From Aldrovandia affinis (taxonomy: Eukaryota > Chordata > Actinopteri > Notacanthiformes > Halosauridae), in the NCBI GenBank assembly GCA_029706075.1, contig JAINUG010000005.1:4701001-4765000 (forward strand): 64,000 nt of DNA, written 5' to 3'. The position numbers and the translations under genes are program-made. The notes beneath the pieces are model-generated. The model did no database searches, was not told the DNA's origin, and was given only the letters and a program-made list of their open reading frames with translations. Below are positions 10,985-64,000 of this stretch, in pieces; position 1 is the stretch's first letter, and each line of letters opens with the position of its first letter.

Positions 10985-12388
10985 TGCAAACTTCTTTGTT
11001 ACCATCTTCAACATGTTCAGCTAGATATTTCAACAAGACTGTACTGTAAAAATTGACTGTCTTTGTACTGTGACTTGTCCAATGCACATTGCACGCTCTT
11101 TGTTGGACAAAAAAAGTTTCACATTTTCATGAATAAAAGATTTTATTTTATGGACAGAATTTGGGTTTTTATTTCAATATCTGTAAATATTGGTGCATGC
11201 ATTACCCCTATAAATCAAATTCAGTCCTTAAAAAGTAAATAATGAAAAGTATATGAATACATTGATATATATACATATACATGTTTGATATAACAATAAC
11301 AGAATTAAATAATTTAACCTTTTAAAAGAGAGTGAACAACAAGCACACATTGTGATGTAAGAAATATTATAACACAACAGCTGACTAGCCTTTCAGGAGC
11401 CTTATATACATATCTACAAAGGGTTACAGAACCAGAACTCGAAATTGACCTTTGTAACATCACTTGTTCCAACACCAGAAAGAGATACAGGTGACCCTTT
11501 GTCCAGATCAGCCCAGTGAGTCATGTAGCACAGTATGTTTAAATAGACAGTTTTATCCAGGGCACTGACTGAGATATGCTAATGTTCATATTTCATGTTA
11601 TATTGATGAAAATCATTGAAGTGCAGGCCTTCAACAAATCAATGTGTGTTCACAGTCCCAATGATTTGTCTGTTGAACATTTGGTATACCAACTCAAATA
11701 AAATTGTAAAATGAGTGTCAGTGATGGTCGCCCTCTATAGTGGATCCATGGAAAAAAACTGAAATGGCCCAAGCCTGATATCAAGATTTGCTCTGCATTA
11801 AAATAGGCCCAGAGTTCAATTCTCAAGTGGACAACAGCCAAGTGGGTTTACAGTTTTTAAAAATGATGGGAAGAATCAACATTACAGTTTTACTACTGCC
11901 TGTCACTGAACAGTCAGTACAATTTGAAGCAGATATCTGATAGCTGATGAAGATGAAGATTATTTTCTCAGTTGCTGGTGATGGTTTTGTTCTCAAGGGT
12001 AAATGTTCTGTGTGAAACAACTTGTGCAACATTTTCAGAAGCTTAAATAATGTGCAGCATACTACTGCAGAACTTTTCTTCTGCCAAATGTGTATGTGTG
12101 TGTGTGTGTGTGTATGAGAGAGAGAGAGCAAGAGAGAGCTGTGTACAATGTCTCTGTGTGCTCCCACAATTTCCCTCCCTGGAGTCTGTTGGGTATGATA
12201 TGTGATGCATAAAACACAAAGACAACCAGCCTATTTAAGGAGTGTGTTTTTGTCGTAACAGATGTTCTGTCCAATGTTGGTCAGAGACCCACTTATCAAA
12301 GATCCAGCAGAAGAATTACAGAGGGTAAAGTTCTCTCTGCAAAGGCAAGGAGCTGTGGGATTGAGGGGTACATGTCTGTTCTCTGCTG
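10985..12388. other. Intergenic stretch with a microsatellite
   Basis: No gene was recognised. A compound repeat of (GT)n followed by (GA)n occupies about 12091-12137. A putative poly(A)-like aataaaag occurs near 11131 but has no attached gene. Confidence 0.4.
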
Positions 12389-12389
12389 G

Positions 12390-12568
12390 CCAGGCAGCAG
12401 GGCTGGACTGGCTATGTAGTCTACCGGGCAGACGGGATATTCCCCGGTGAAATAAACGAACTGGTCTCAGCTTTTTTGTCTCGACAGAAAATGGGGCGCC
12501 ACTGGATGGGCCGGTCTGAGCCAAATGGCAGGGCCTATTTTTTGTCCCAGTCCAGCCCTGCCAGGCAG
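12390..12568. mobile_element. hAT-type MITE with 8-bp target duplication
   Basis: A 163-bp element (12398-12560) has terminal inverted repeats cagggctggactgg at the left and ccagtccagccctg at the right. It is flanked on both sides by the identical 8-mer ccaggcag (12390-12397 and 12561-12568). Eight-base duplications and CAGGG..CCCTG ends are typical of hAT elements. There is no room for a transposase, so this is non-autonomous. The perfect target duplication argues for a relatively young insertion. Confidence 0.85.
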
Positions 12569-12569
12569 T

Positions 12570-14500
12570 GAGTGCATGGGTCAGCCCCAGACTCTCAACA
12601 TGCTCCCCGCCCTCAAGGACAAGCAATGAAGGATAGTTCATGGAGCCAGTCAGCCCCACTCCTGCAAGGACCTGTCAGTGTTCACAACACACCACACTCA
12701 CACTTAAGTGTCCCATACCGATACAGTGCCCACACAGTATCACCACTCACTGACCACACACAGACTGGTTCCCTATTTTAGATATGAGAGTAGGCCCCAC
12801 TGGAACAAACCCAAAAGACCACAGCTATAGTACAGGAAAACTGTAAAGACCATCCTGCCATGCAGTATACAAGGTTTCTAAGTTGATGACCAGAGGGACA
12901 ACATATCTGCAGCATGGGGGGATGTAAGCACTGCGTGATGTGGGTGTACTCTTGTTGGAAGTTACTTGAAAAGTCTTACTAACAAAAATGATAAATAATA
13001 TTAATGACAATAAATGGGCTACGTCTTCTGCCTTTTTAAAAGTATACAAGCTGCAGAATGCTCATATGAGGGTATTAAAGAATGTTCATATAAATGTTAG
13101 ATCACATCAAAAGTAGTTTTTTGCTTGTCTGGGTTTTCAGCACTAGGTCTTTTTCCCCTTCTGAAAACTAACACCATCTTTGAACCAAATGGGTCATATT
13201 TCTGAGGGACATTTTTGATTATTTTTTTCTGCTTTAAGCGCACTTAGTGAACTCTGTCCTTAAAAATCCTACCTCCTATTTGATGTAATATGGTAGCCTA
13301 CTGTGAGAGTGTTACAAAGTGTACTTCTGGGAACAAAATTATTCAAGGCCATATTGGGTTATCTCTAAACTCTTGGCAAATTCTTTCTTGTCTTCTCTAA
13401 GAAGTAACCAAAACAATTTAAGAAATTAAATGAATGTGCATTCCTCCCCCTGCAGTCCTTACCAGAATTAATATATGTGCTTTCCTTTTATATCCAGGAC
13501 TGCATTTGCTCTCTGATAGTTGTTGTCACATATTTTTCAATAACCTCTGGAATTTTTAAATAACTTTCACTGTATTTGTATTTAGATTTACCATTTTGTA
13601 ATAACAAGAAGTCCTTACTATTTCAAGGCTATGAAACTGATAAAGATGTTTGCATTTTTTCCAGCCACAGATTTGCTAGCTGGATGGATACTAAATATTG
13701 TCATCCATAGAAGGACACATATGGCAGAGCAAACATTCTCACTCTCCCCTTTTTGCATTGTCACGAGGAAGCTGAAAAGTTCTTCTAATAATACAAATTA
13801 TTCATCCATAACACTTCATCCACAGCACACCTTTCTTGAGCAAAAGATTCAAAGATCACACGAGAGATTATTCATATAGCCAAGTTAATCCATTATTCAT
13901 GTAGCCAAGTGATTTCAGAAATGAAAATGAAAATTAACACACTTAACTAACACACACTTAGAATGACTTTTACAAAGCTGAAAACCATGCTCAAATGAGG
14001 AGATTGCTGTCATAAAAATAAGGAAAATCCCCTTCACTCAAACCTGACAGCCTCCAATGACCCAGAACTGGCCATTCCTGAGAACCAATTCCATTAATTA
14101 CAGGGCTGACTAACACTAACTCTTTGTGAATCCACTCTGATTCTGTGTGGAAAGATTAAAATCACCACTTCGGAGAGCAGAATAGCAGTGAAGCTATTGT
14201 TATAACACTCCCCAAGGTAAGTAAATTAATTGAAGTCCAGCTTGGAAAGCCTGGAATTAACAATTTGCAAGCAACAGGTGCAAAAGTGGTAAGAGGGAAG
14301 GTAAAATATTGTGTGCAGTTTTTTTCTGATTTATGTTGGATCGAAGGTCTGCTTAACAATAATGCAAGCCTGTTCACAATATCTTTTTTGTGTCTTATTC
14401 AAGGTTATTCAGGGTTGCTTCCTTTCCTTTTTGGAATAGAGAACCATTTAATTGTTACCTGTACTGTACTACAATGTAAATCTCACTCACAAGTTCAAAG
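12570..14500. other. Intergenic stretch, nothing recognised
   Basis: Several short open frames exist but none matches a known family, and no repeat boundaries were seen. Confidence 0.35.
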
Positions 14501-14502
14501 TG

Positions 14503-14615
14503 TACACAATATATAACCCCCAAGTTACTAACTGGTTTAACGATTTAAAAGTCTTTGCTGATGGTCAACTAAGCTTCTACGTGAATCGATGAAGATGGCT
14601 CCAGACAAAGTTCAC
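14503..14615 (+). repeat. Diverged direct repeat, copy 1
   Basis: Phrases in order (ataaccccc, aactggttta, gatttaaaag, tttgctgatggtcaac, gaagatggctccagac) recur in the same order at 15250-15361. The identity looks like roughly 60-65 percent by eye. The two copies flank the L1-like fragment at 14640-14930. Confidence 0.45.
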
Positions 14616-14639
14616 AACCATTTCAACATAATTTCCCTA

Positions 14640-14930
14640 TGCTACTACTTGCACAAGGTCAAACAGGATTTAACAAGATGGTCAAGGCAGCCCCTATCTC
14701 TGATTGGGTTCAATAGCTCAGTTAAAATGAACATGCTCCCTAAATTCCTTTCCCTTTTTCTAATCGATCCTAATCTTGATCACAAAATAATTTTTACACT
14801 CCTGAGTATTATTTCAGCAACCATGTGGAATGGAAAATGTCCCGGATATGTAAGGCTTTCCTTCAGATATCCAGGCAGGTGGGGGGGTTGGCTCTGCCTT
14901 ACTTCTGATATTATTATTGTTCTTATAATA
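14640..14930 (+). mobile_element. L1-like LINE ORF2 fragment
   Basis: The translation reads KVKQDLTRWSRQPLSLIG, VKMNMLPKFLSLF, TMWNGKCPGYVRLSF and PGRWGGW. This follows the stretch after the reverse-transcriptase active site in L1-clade ORF2 (typically DLxRWxxLPLSLxGRxxxIKMxxLPKFLYLF...FIWxGKxPRI...GGL). Only about 90 codons remain and neither the YxDD box nor the ends are present. It is a LINE fossil, not a host exon. Confidence 0.7.
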
Positions 14931-15249
14931 TTCACTGTATTTCATGTGGAAAAACTTTCATTTACAGCTCACAGGACCTTTATGATTATGATATAGAGTC
15001 GTGTGACTATAGAGGCTGGGTCATGCCACTCAACCCATCTATCTAAGCTAATGTGAGGATCATTGACCCTCACCATTTCCCTGTAATAATCCTGTTGTGA
15101 TACATTTACTAAAAATATGGACTCAACTTCGATGTTTTTCATCTGAGTAGTACTCTGCTGCTCCCTGTCCTGTTTGCAATAGCAAATCCTGAAAGCATTG
15201 CATTACGTTTAACCTTAACCTAGTGTTATCTTCACGCACATGCTAAAAA

Positions 15250-15361
15250 GGTGCACAATTCATAACCCCATGGGATCCTAATTGGCTCAGAGATTAAAGA
15301 GTGTTTGCTAATGGCTGAACAAGATTCTACATTGTGAATTGGGGGAGATGGTTCCAGACCA
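15250..15361 (+). repeat. Diverged direct repeat, copy 2
   Basis: Counterpart of 14503-14615: ataacccca, aattggctca, gattaaagag, tttgctaatggctgaac and gagatggttccagacc occur in matching order. It could be two copies of one unnamed repeat or an old segmental duplication interrupted by the L1-like fragment. Confidence 0.45.
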
Positions 15362-15438
15362 TATCTGTTCAGCCCAGAAAATGTACATGGTCTAGCACGC
15401 AAATTTCTGAAATCAAAACTTCTGTAATCATCCCAAAG

Positions 15439-15545
15439 GGCTCTGTGGTGCAATGGATATCCTGTTGGATAGGTGATGGCAAGGAGAAGTCATCCAAAAG
15501 TTGTTAGTTTGAGTCCCACCAGGGAATGAATGTAATGTAATATAA
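15439..15545 (+). pseudogene. Retrocopy of an intron-containing tRNA-Arg, with TGTAA tail
   Basis: Sequence ggctctgtggtgcaatggat (acceptor and D arm) and agtttgagtcccaccag (T arm, B box) match vertebrate tRNA-Arg(TCT), which carries an intron after the anticodon. The middle part here is longer than a mature anticodon arm, consistent with the unspliced precursor. The acceptor does not close properly. The copy is followed directly by gaatgtaatgtaat, the TGTAA-type tail of UnaL2-mobilised elements. It is therefore a dead retrocopy or a simple SINE rather than a working tRNA gene. Confidence 0.6.
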
Positions 15546-16049
15546 TTGAATGCTTAACAGGATGTTTGTTTCACATGAAACAAACAATTAACATAGCCAA
15601 GATCATGTATGTATAGTGTACATACATTGAATGTATAATAATAATTGCAGTACATCATAACACATAAACAATATTGCACATTAGATCATATTCATATAAG
15701 TGTTTGTATGTATGCAAGTTAGGAAAGGAGGACACAGAAAATATGATGAGCGAATCCCTCAGAGTGTGTTAAACCTGGAACAAGACGTTTAAGTATTTGC
15801 AAAATGGGCATGTGCTACTTTTTGAAACATGCACACGACTTTTAAATCTGTGGGTTCAGATATCATTGTGACACCTGCTGATGACTTGATTTGAATTTAA
15901 TGCTGCACAATTTCAATGATCTTCAGTGTAGACTAGAGTATCACATTGGAATAGGATGAGCTGTCTATGATTTAAAAGTCGTCTGTGATTTTGATCCCAA
16001 ATCGATAGCTAAATAAATAGCTAAATAAATAAATAAATAGATAGATAAA

Positions 16050-16385
16050 GGTGGGGCAGTGGATAGCACTGTTGCCGCACAGTGAGAAGGTCCTAGGTTC
16101 AATCCCGGCCAGGGCCTTTCTGTGTGGAGTTTGCATATTCTCCCCATGGGCTTCCTCCGGGTACTCAGGTTCCTCCCACAGTCCAAATATATGCACATTA
16201 GGCTAATTGTCGAGTCTAAATTGCTCGTAGGTATGAGTGTGTGAGTGAATGGTGTATGTGCCCTGCGATGGATTGACGACCTGTCCAGGGTGTATTCCTG
16301 CCTCTCACCCAATGCATGCTGGGATAGGCTCCAGTCCCCCCCGCGACCATGACCAGGAATAAACGGGTTAGATAATGAATGAGCA
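16050..16385 (+). mobile_element. tRNA-headed SINE-like repeat, family A
   Basis: The head gtggggcagtggatagcact...ggttcaatcccgg has Pol III A and B box character. The body has the widespread fish phrase tgtgtggagtttgcatattc, then cctcccacagtccaaatata, gacctgtccagggtgtattc and tgggataggctccagtcc, and it ends gttagataatgaatgagc. An inverted second copy lies at 44996-45330. An (ATAA/ATAG)n tract precedes it at about 16010-16048. Confidence 0.75.
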
Positions 16386-17740
16386 ATTAATAAATAGAGG
16401 TTGTATGTTTCTCTGAGACTACAGAGAAATGTAACTGATAAAGCTTTATGAGCTAGTGACGCCCTCTAACGGTGGACAGTGACCCATACATGTAGAAATA
16501 TTGTTATGTTTCTACGTTTACGTATGGTGACAGTTGAGGTATGCCCGAGTGTAAATCGGACCACCAGACTATTCGCCAACGGAGGTCGTGTTGCACATTC
16601 AATCATTTTTTTCAGCCTGTATCTTGACATATTGACCCGATTCTGATGGAAATTCTATTTTGATTGCGTTTTGTAACATATGCAATTCCGTTTATGGTTT
16701 CTGAAAACAGTTACTGTTTAGTATTAAGATTAACCACGTCCATGTGCACTATTTTGAAATGGCATTAAATACGAATTATGGTTCCAGTACTTTACTAAAA
16801 CAAAATACTACAAATAATTCACCTTCACCCTTCTAGTTATTGTCGTGTGAAACTATCTAGATACAGAACATATCGGGGAAATAAGATTCATTATTTTCGT
16901 CCAAACGTATCTGTTGCTTTTCTAAAAACATCATTTCTATAACCAGATGTTTTACGACATGAGCCGATTTCACGTGTTTGTATGACCTCACAGCAGAATG
17001 GCTCTGCCTGAGTCCTGAAAGTCACTAAAAACCTAATAATGTGTTTAATACGCTATCTTGAATATACTCAGTTCTGCTCCCATAAATGTATATTAATATA
17101 ATTAACTATATACGACATTTTATTTTCGGTGTTGTAGAATTAGCTTTCTTTTCTATTCTATGTACATTAATAGCTTTATATGTTATATTATTCGAGGATC
17201 TTTGAGTTGTGAATTCGTGTTTGAGGTTGCAGAGCTCGAGAGCACTGCGGAGGAAGAAGGAAACTAATGGACTGAAGAAAAGTGGATTTTACCTTAAAAA
17301 GGTTGTTGTACGATCATTTATACGAATGTAGATGCATTCATTGTAGTTTTATACTTACAATAAAATGCAAATGTGGGGAAAAAAAACCTTTTAGACTGTG
17401 TGTTGAAAGTGTGACCAATACTAGCGAGCCCGTTTATTTAAATAGCAAGCGAACAATTTTATGTTTCACGTTTTAATCTGAAATTCAGTTTTAATTCCCA
17501 TGGATATAGTGATACCTTGATGTATTGGTTGTTTTTATTTTTAGAGAGATCGTTCGAACTGTAACTTGACACCTATTTCGTGTTTAATGTTTCTGTATTC
17601 GCTGTGTTGACATCTACTTCCCGTTTATGTGTGTAGGCTTGTGTTGTCATATCTTGCAACATTTTAGCCCACTGCTGCTTGTGAAAAGCAATGTCACCGA
17701 ATTCCAAGATCTAAAGTTGGGCTAAGAACGGACGAACATC
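16386..17740 (+). promoter_or_regulatory. phka1: phka1 upstream and 5' UTR region
   Basis: No separate gene was recognised. The segment up to the start codon must contain the phka1 promoter and 5' UTR, but no TATA box or CpG-island core can be placed with confidence. GA-rich sequence at about 17230-17290 and a rise in CpG from about 16,500 are the only hints. Confidence 0.3.
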
Positions 17741-41166
<23,426 letters not shown>

Positions 41167-41560
41167 CACGGCATCTCTGAATGGATTTAAGTCAACCAGT
41201 TTTGTGTGAAAATCTGGATCAGGTCAGCTCTCATTTCTGAATCAGGCAGCTCTCATGTCACATATCTATAGGAGTAGTCTTGGTGTCAAGATTGGCCAAT
41301 ATACCCCATCTAGTCCAGTGTGAAGACTATTGGTTATAATAATTAGAATGCTGTGAAACACTACATTTAAGTTATTGTTATTCTGTGGCCGTATATAGGC
41401 TTATAATATTTTGATTTTGTTTTGAAACTTATTTTGTTTGTTTGCTTTCTTGCAAGTAGAGGTTTAGTCTTGGAGTGAACCTCTAGTATTTTCTTTAGTC
41501 ATTTTTATAAACATAGATTTTTAAAGAACATGTTTGAGTTTTAATATGAATAATATATTT

Positions 41561-41566
41561 AATAAA
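41561..41566 (+). terminator. phka1: phka1 poly(A) signal
   Basis: AATAAA 395 bases after the phka1 stop codon, the first canonical hexamer downstream, predicts a short 3' UTR. Confidence 0.6.
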
Positions 41567-42669
41567 CAGAACGACAATGTTTAATCTTTGTAGTTCAATT
41601 CAGCTGGATGTAATGTGGAGCAGCATGTTTTGAAATAATTGGCATACAGTAAATTGTGGTAAATTACACTGTGGTTGTCTGCAACAGATCAGTTTTTATT
41701 TTACCTTCTTTTATAGGCTAACTCCATATTCAGAGATCAGGACGAGATCTGTACTTAAATACAGTAATATTAATTACTGTATTTAAGAATACATTTTTTG
41801 ATTAAGAGGAAATGGGAGATGGTGTGATATTGCAACCTGCAACATAATGTTAGCCATTTTGATGCTTGAGAGTGTATTTGAAAAGAATGAGTAACGATCT
41901 TCAATTATTAGTGATATTCAGTGTCACACTGCTGACAAACAGCACAGACTTTGACCGTAATTACAGATTTGCTTTAGTAAGTCATAATTTCTGTGACCAC
42001 AGAGATGCATAGAACTCATATGGTATTACATGCTTTAAAAGCGTACCATACTTGTACTTTCTGTATGATGAAGTCATAATAAAAACGTTTGTTCATTACT
42101 TTGTCTTTATCATTGAATGTGTCATATGTTGTGTCTTCTGTGTCTTTGTTTGCTTTGTCGAGACAATTTATAAAGATGATGGCGGAAATAATAATCATAA
42201 TAACGATAATACAAATTGTCTGTTGTGATTTAATTACTATTCTTAGATTGTGGCTGGATCGTGGAGGAGCCGAGTTCAGTTCAGTAAAGTTAAATGAACT
42301 TCATTTCCCACAAGGCTACAGTGAATTGGTCCTTCAGTAAAATGGGTGTAACTGGAAACCGCATTTAATACATTAATCAAATGAATCAAATCATTGTTCG
42401 AGTCGTTTTCCAGAAAACTGGATCGGTTTGAATATTGCAAGATTTTAATAACAGATTCTTCAGAATGATTTATAAAATTGATTTCATTTCATTATGGCAG
42501 ACCAGAACAGAGTTGAAAGGGCTATGGTCCGCTTTCATTCGAGGAGTGTTTATAGTGTAACACCATTACCGGACCGTTCTCTAAAACAACTTGATGTCAA
42601 CATAACGCTTGCAGAATATTTTTGATATTCTCTTAAAATATTTAGCTAGTTAGCGAACGAGTTAACTAA
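41567..42669 (+). promoter_or_regulatory. hdac8: phka1-hdac8 spacer and hdac8 promoter region
   Basis: Only about 1.5 kb separates the phka1 stop from the hdac8 start. No gene was recognised inside. CpG density rises from about 42,540 into the first hdac8 exon, which suggests a TATA-less CpG-type promoter; no specific factor sites are claimed. Confidence 0.4.
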
Positions 42670-62554
<19,885 letters not shown>

Positions 62555-63550
62555 GACCGGGCTTCAGCTCATATTTCCAAATCAGGGCAGCCAAGCTAAT
62601 GAAGACAGTATGTGGAAGAGATCGCCAGAGGGGAGCTTTGGAAAACATTACTTGAATGTTTCCAGGGAACTTTTTAATGGGTAAACTAGTGTGCCGATGT
62701 TGCCCATTTAACTTTTTTTTAACGGGTGGGTGTTTTGTTTTTTTATTGCAAATCCGTTTGAAACTGATATTAGATAAAACGTATGCAAATGGGATATGGA
62801 ATACATTTTGACCATGTATTTCACACAAAGTTTGTTATGTACTCCTTTAAAGATGCACATGGAGTAATGTTCTGTGTTAATGTCTTTTGAAATTGGTCGT
62901 TACTTGTCAGTGAGCTCTTGGGTCTACCTCAGAGGGAGCCCTCAACAGTGTATGCTATGTACTGCTAATTTGTGATTGGAGCATGGGTCAGCGTGTCAGA
63001 AGTATGGATCCAACCAGCCCTTTCCTCACAGTCTGTCTTCCCACACCCCATGAAACAGCGGTCTCCCTCCAGCAGTCCCCCCAAATCTGCTGCTACACAG
63101 CTAGGATATGTTGTAAGACACTGAAGGCAAAATCTGGAGAGATTATAGGAAAGACCAGTCAGCCAAAAGCCCTTGCGAGGTATGCTGGGGTGTCAGCTGA
63201 ACTGTAAAGAGAAGCTGGTCCTCCAGTGAAATCTGGGGCATGGTACAGGTCCACAGTCTCACTGGGGTTCAACAGGAAGTTCAGTGTCATGTGCTTTTGG
63301 GAAGGGAACGTCTGTTGTTTTTCCACAGATCAAACCCTAGGAAAAACCGAATGACCAGTTCCAGTTGTTTTCAGCATGTTCTTTTAAACAGAAGCGTAGT
63401 GATGTGGTAACAGTTGTTTTTGGTTTCACTAAAGCTCTGAAATGATGTTTTTTAATGCTTTTTATTAACCATTTAATCTGCTTCCACTGTACATATTTTA
63501 CAAAATCATATTTTTTTTAAATAAAAGCCAATTACCTGAACTAGAATAAA
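62555..63550 (+). terminator. hdac8: hdac8 3' UTR and poly(A) signals
   Basis: After the stop codon about 1 kb of non-coding sequence leads to AATAAA at 63520-63525 and again at 63545-63550, the likely polyadenylation signals. No repeats or other genes were seen between. Confidence 0.6.
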
Positions 63551-63843
63551 AGATTGCTAAAGTCAGTTGTTGTCTTGGAGTTGTTATCTTTGTCTTTGAC
63601 TTCTGTGCATGATTGCTTTTAGGTCCATGGAAGGTGTGGTTTCTGTTGAAGCTGCAAGTGTGATTTATTACCGATTTATTCGTTTTGAAGGATTGGACAG
63701 AAAATGTATCGTTAATGATAAGAAGAAAAGGTCTTGGTCCCCTTTAAGCGAGTCATGAGAGGCATATTAGCCTTTCCCTAAACGTCCTCATTAACGGTCT
63801 TTGATGCAAGGAGACCAAACCAACTTGCAGCAGCGTGACGTCC

Positions 63844-63875
<32 letters not shown>

Positions 63876-64000
63876 TGCCAAGGATGGATTGGAAATCGGA
63901 AGGCCTATTCAGCTATATAAGGGACATTACTTAATTAACACTTTGCATAAAAGTCTGAATGTAAAAAAAAAAAAAAAAAACTACAGTACTCAATAGTTCT
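63551..64000. other. Downstream flank with homopolymers
   Basis: No gene was recognised. There is a run of 25 T at 63844-63868 and of 18 A at 63963-63980. Long homopolymers like these are prone to sequencing length error. Confidence 0.6.

Noticed and set aside
12231-12659. 142-codon open frame on the minus strand
   Set aside because: It runs straight through the hAT MITE at 12398-12560, so it is a chance frame.

Overview
This is vertebrate nuclear DNA, almost certainly from a teleost. The genes are split into short GT..AG exons, CpG is scarce outside promoters, and the introns carry fish-type Tc1 and hAT relics, MITEs and tRNA-derived SINEs. Four repeat copies end in an UnaL2-type stem-loop with a GGATA loop, and some of these have TGTAA repeats at their end. 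That was first described in eels, so an elopomorph or another early-branching teleost is possible but not proven.

Three host genes lie head to tail on the + strand. (1) leap2 (CDS 7216-9624, three exons, 91 aa) encodes a liver-expressed antimicrobial peptide 2 precursor. (2) phka1 (CDS 17741-41166, 33 coding exons, 1231 aa) encodes the alpha regulatory subunit of phosphorylase kinase, ending in a CAAX-type farnesylation motif. (3) hdac8 (CDS 42670-62554, 11 coding exons, about 378 aa) encodes the class I zinc deacetylase HDAC8. PHKA1 and HDAC8 are also neighbours on human Xq13, which supports orthology to PHKA1 rather than PHKA2. The 33 phka1 exons sum to an intact frame. The hdac8 exons do not: exon 7 lacks one base in a G run near 50029, which is either a consensus error or a broken allele.

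Layout: 1-7.1 kb is intergenic, with a possible 3' end of an upstream gene and relics of two Tc1 elements and one SINE-like repeat. 7.1-9.8 kb is leap2, whose second intron holds a decayed Tc1 element that itself contains an unexplained hairpin-rich insert. 9.8-17.7 kb is repeat-bearing intergenic DNA: an UnaL2-type tail, a hAT MITE with a perfect 8-bp target duplication, an L1-like fragment, a retrocopy of an unspliced arginine tRNA and a SINE. 17.7-41.6 kb is phka1. 41.6-42.6 kb is a short spacer. 42.7-63.5 kb is hdac8, with long introns after exons 2, 9 and 10.

The three proteins have unrelated roles (host-defence or endocrine peptide, glycogenolysis control, deacetylation), and nothing suggests they form a pathway. 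I found no novel multi-gene system. The best material for follow-up is the LINE/SINE stem-loop covariation, the hdac8 frame break, a perfect 24-bp intronic hairpin beside it, several uncatalogued-looking MITEs and the insert inside the leap2 Tc1 relic.
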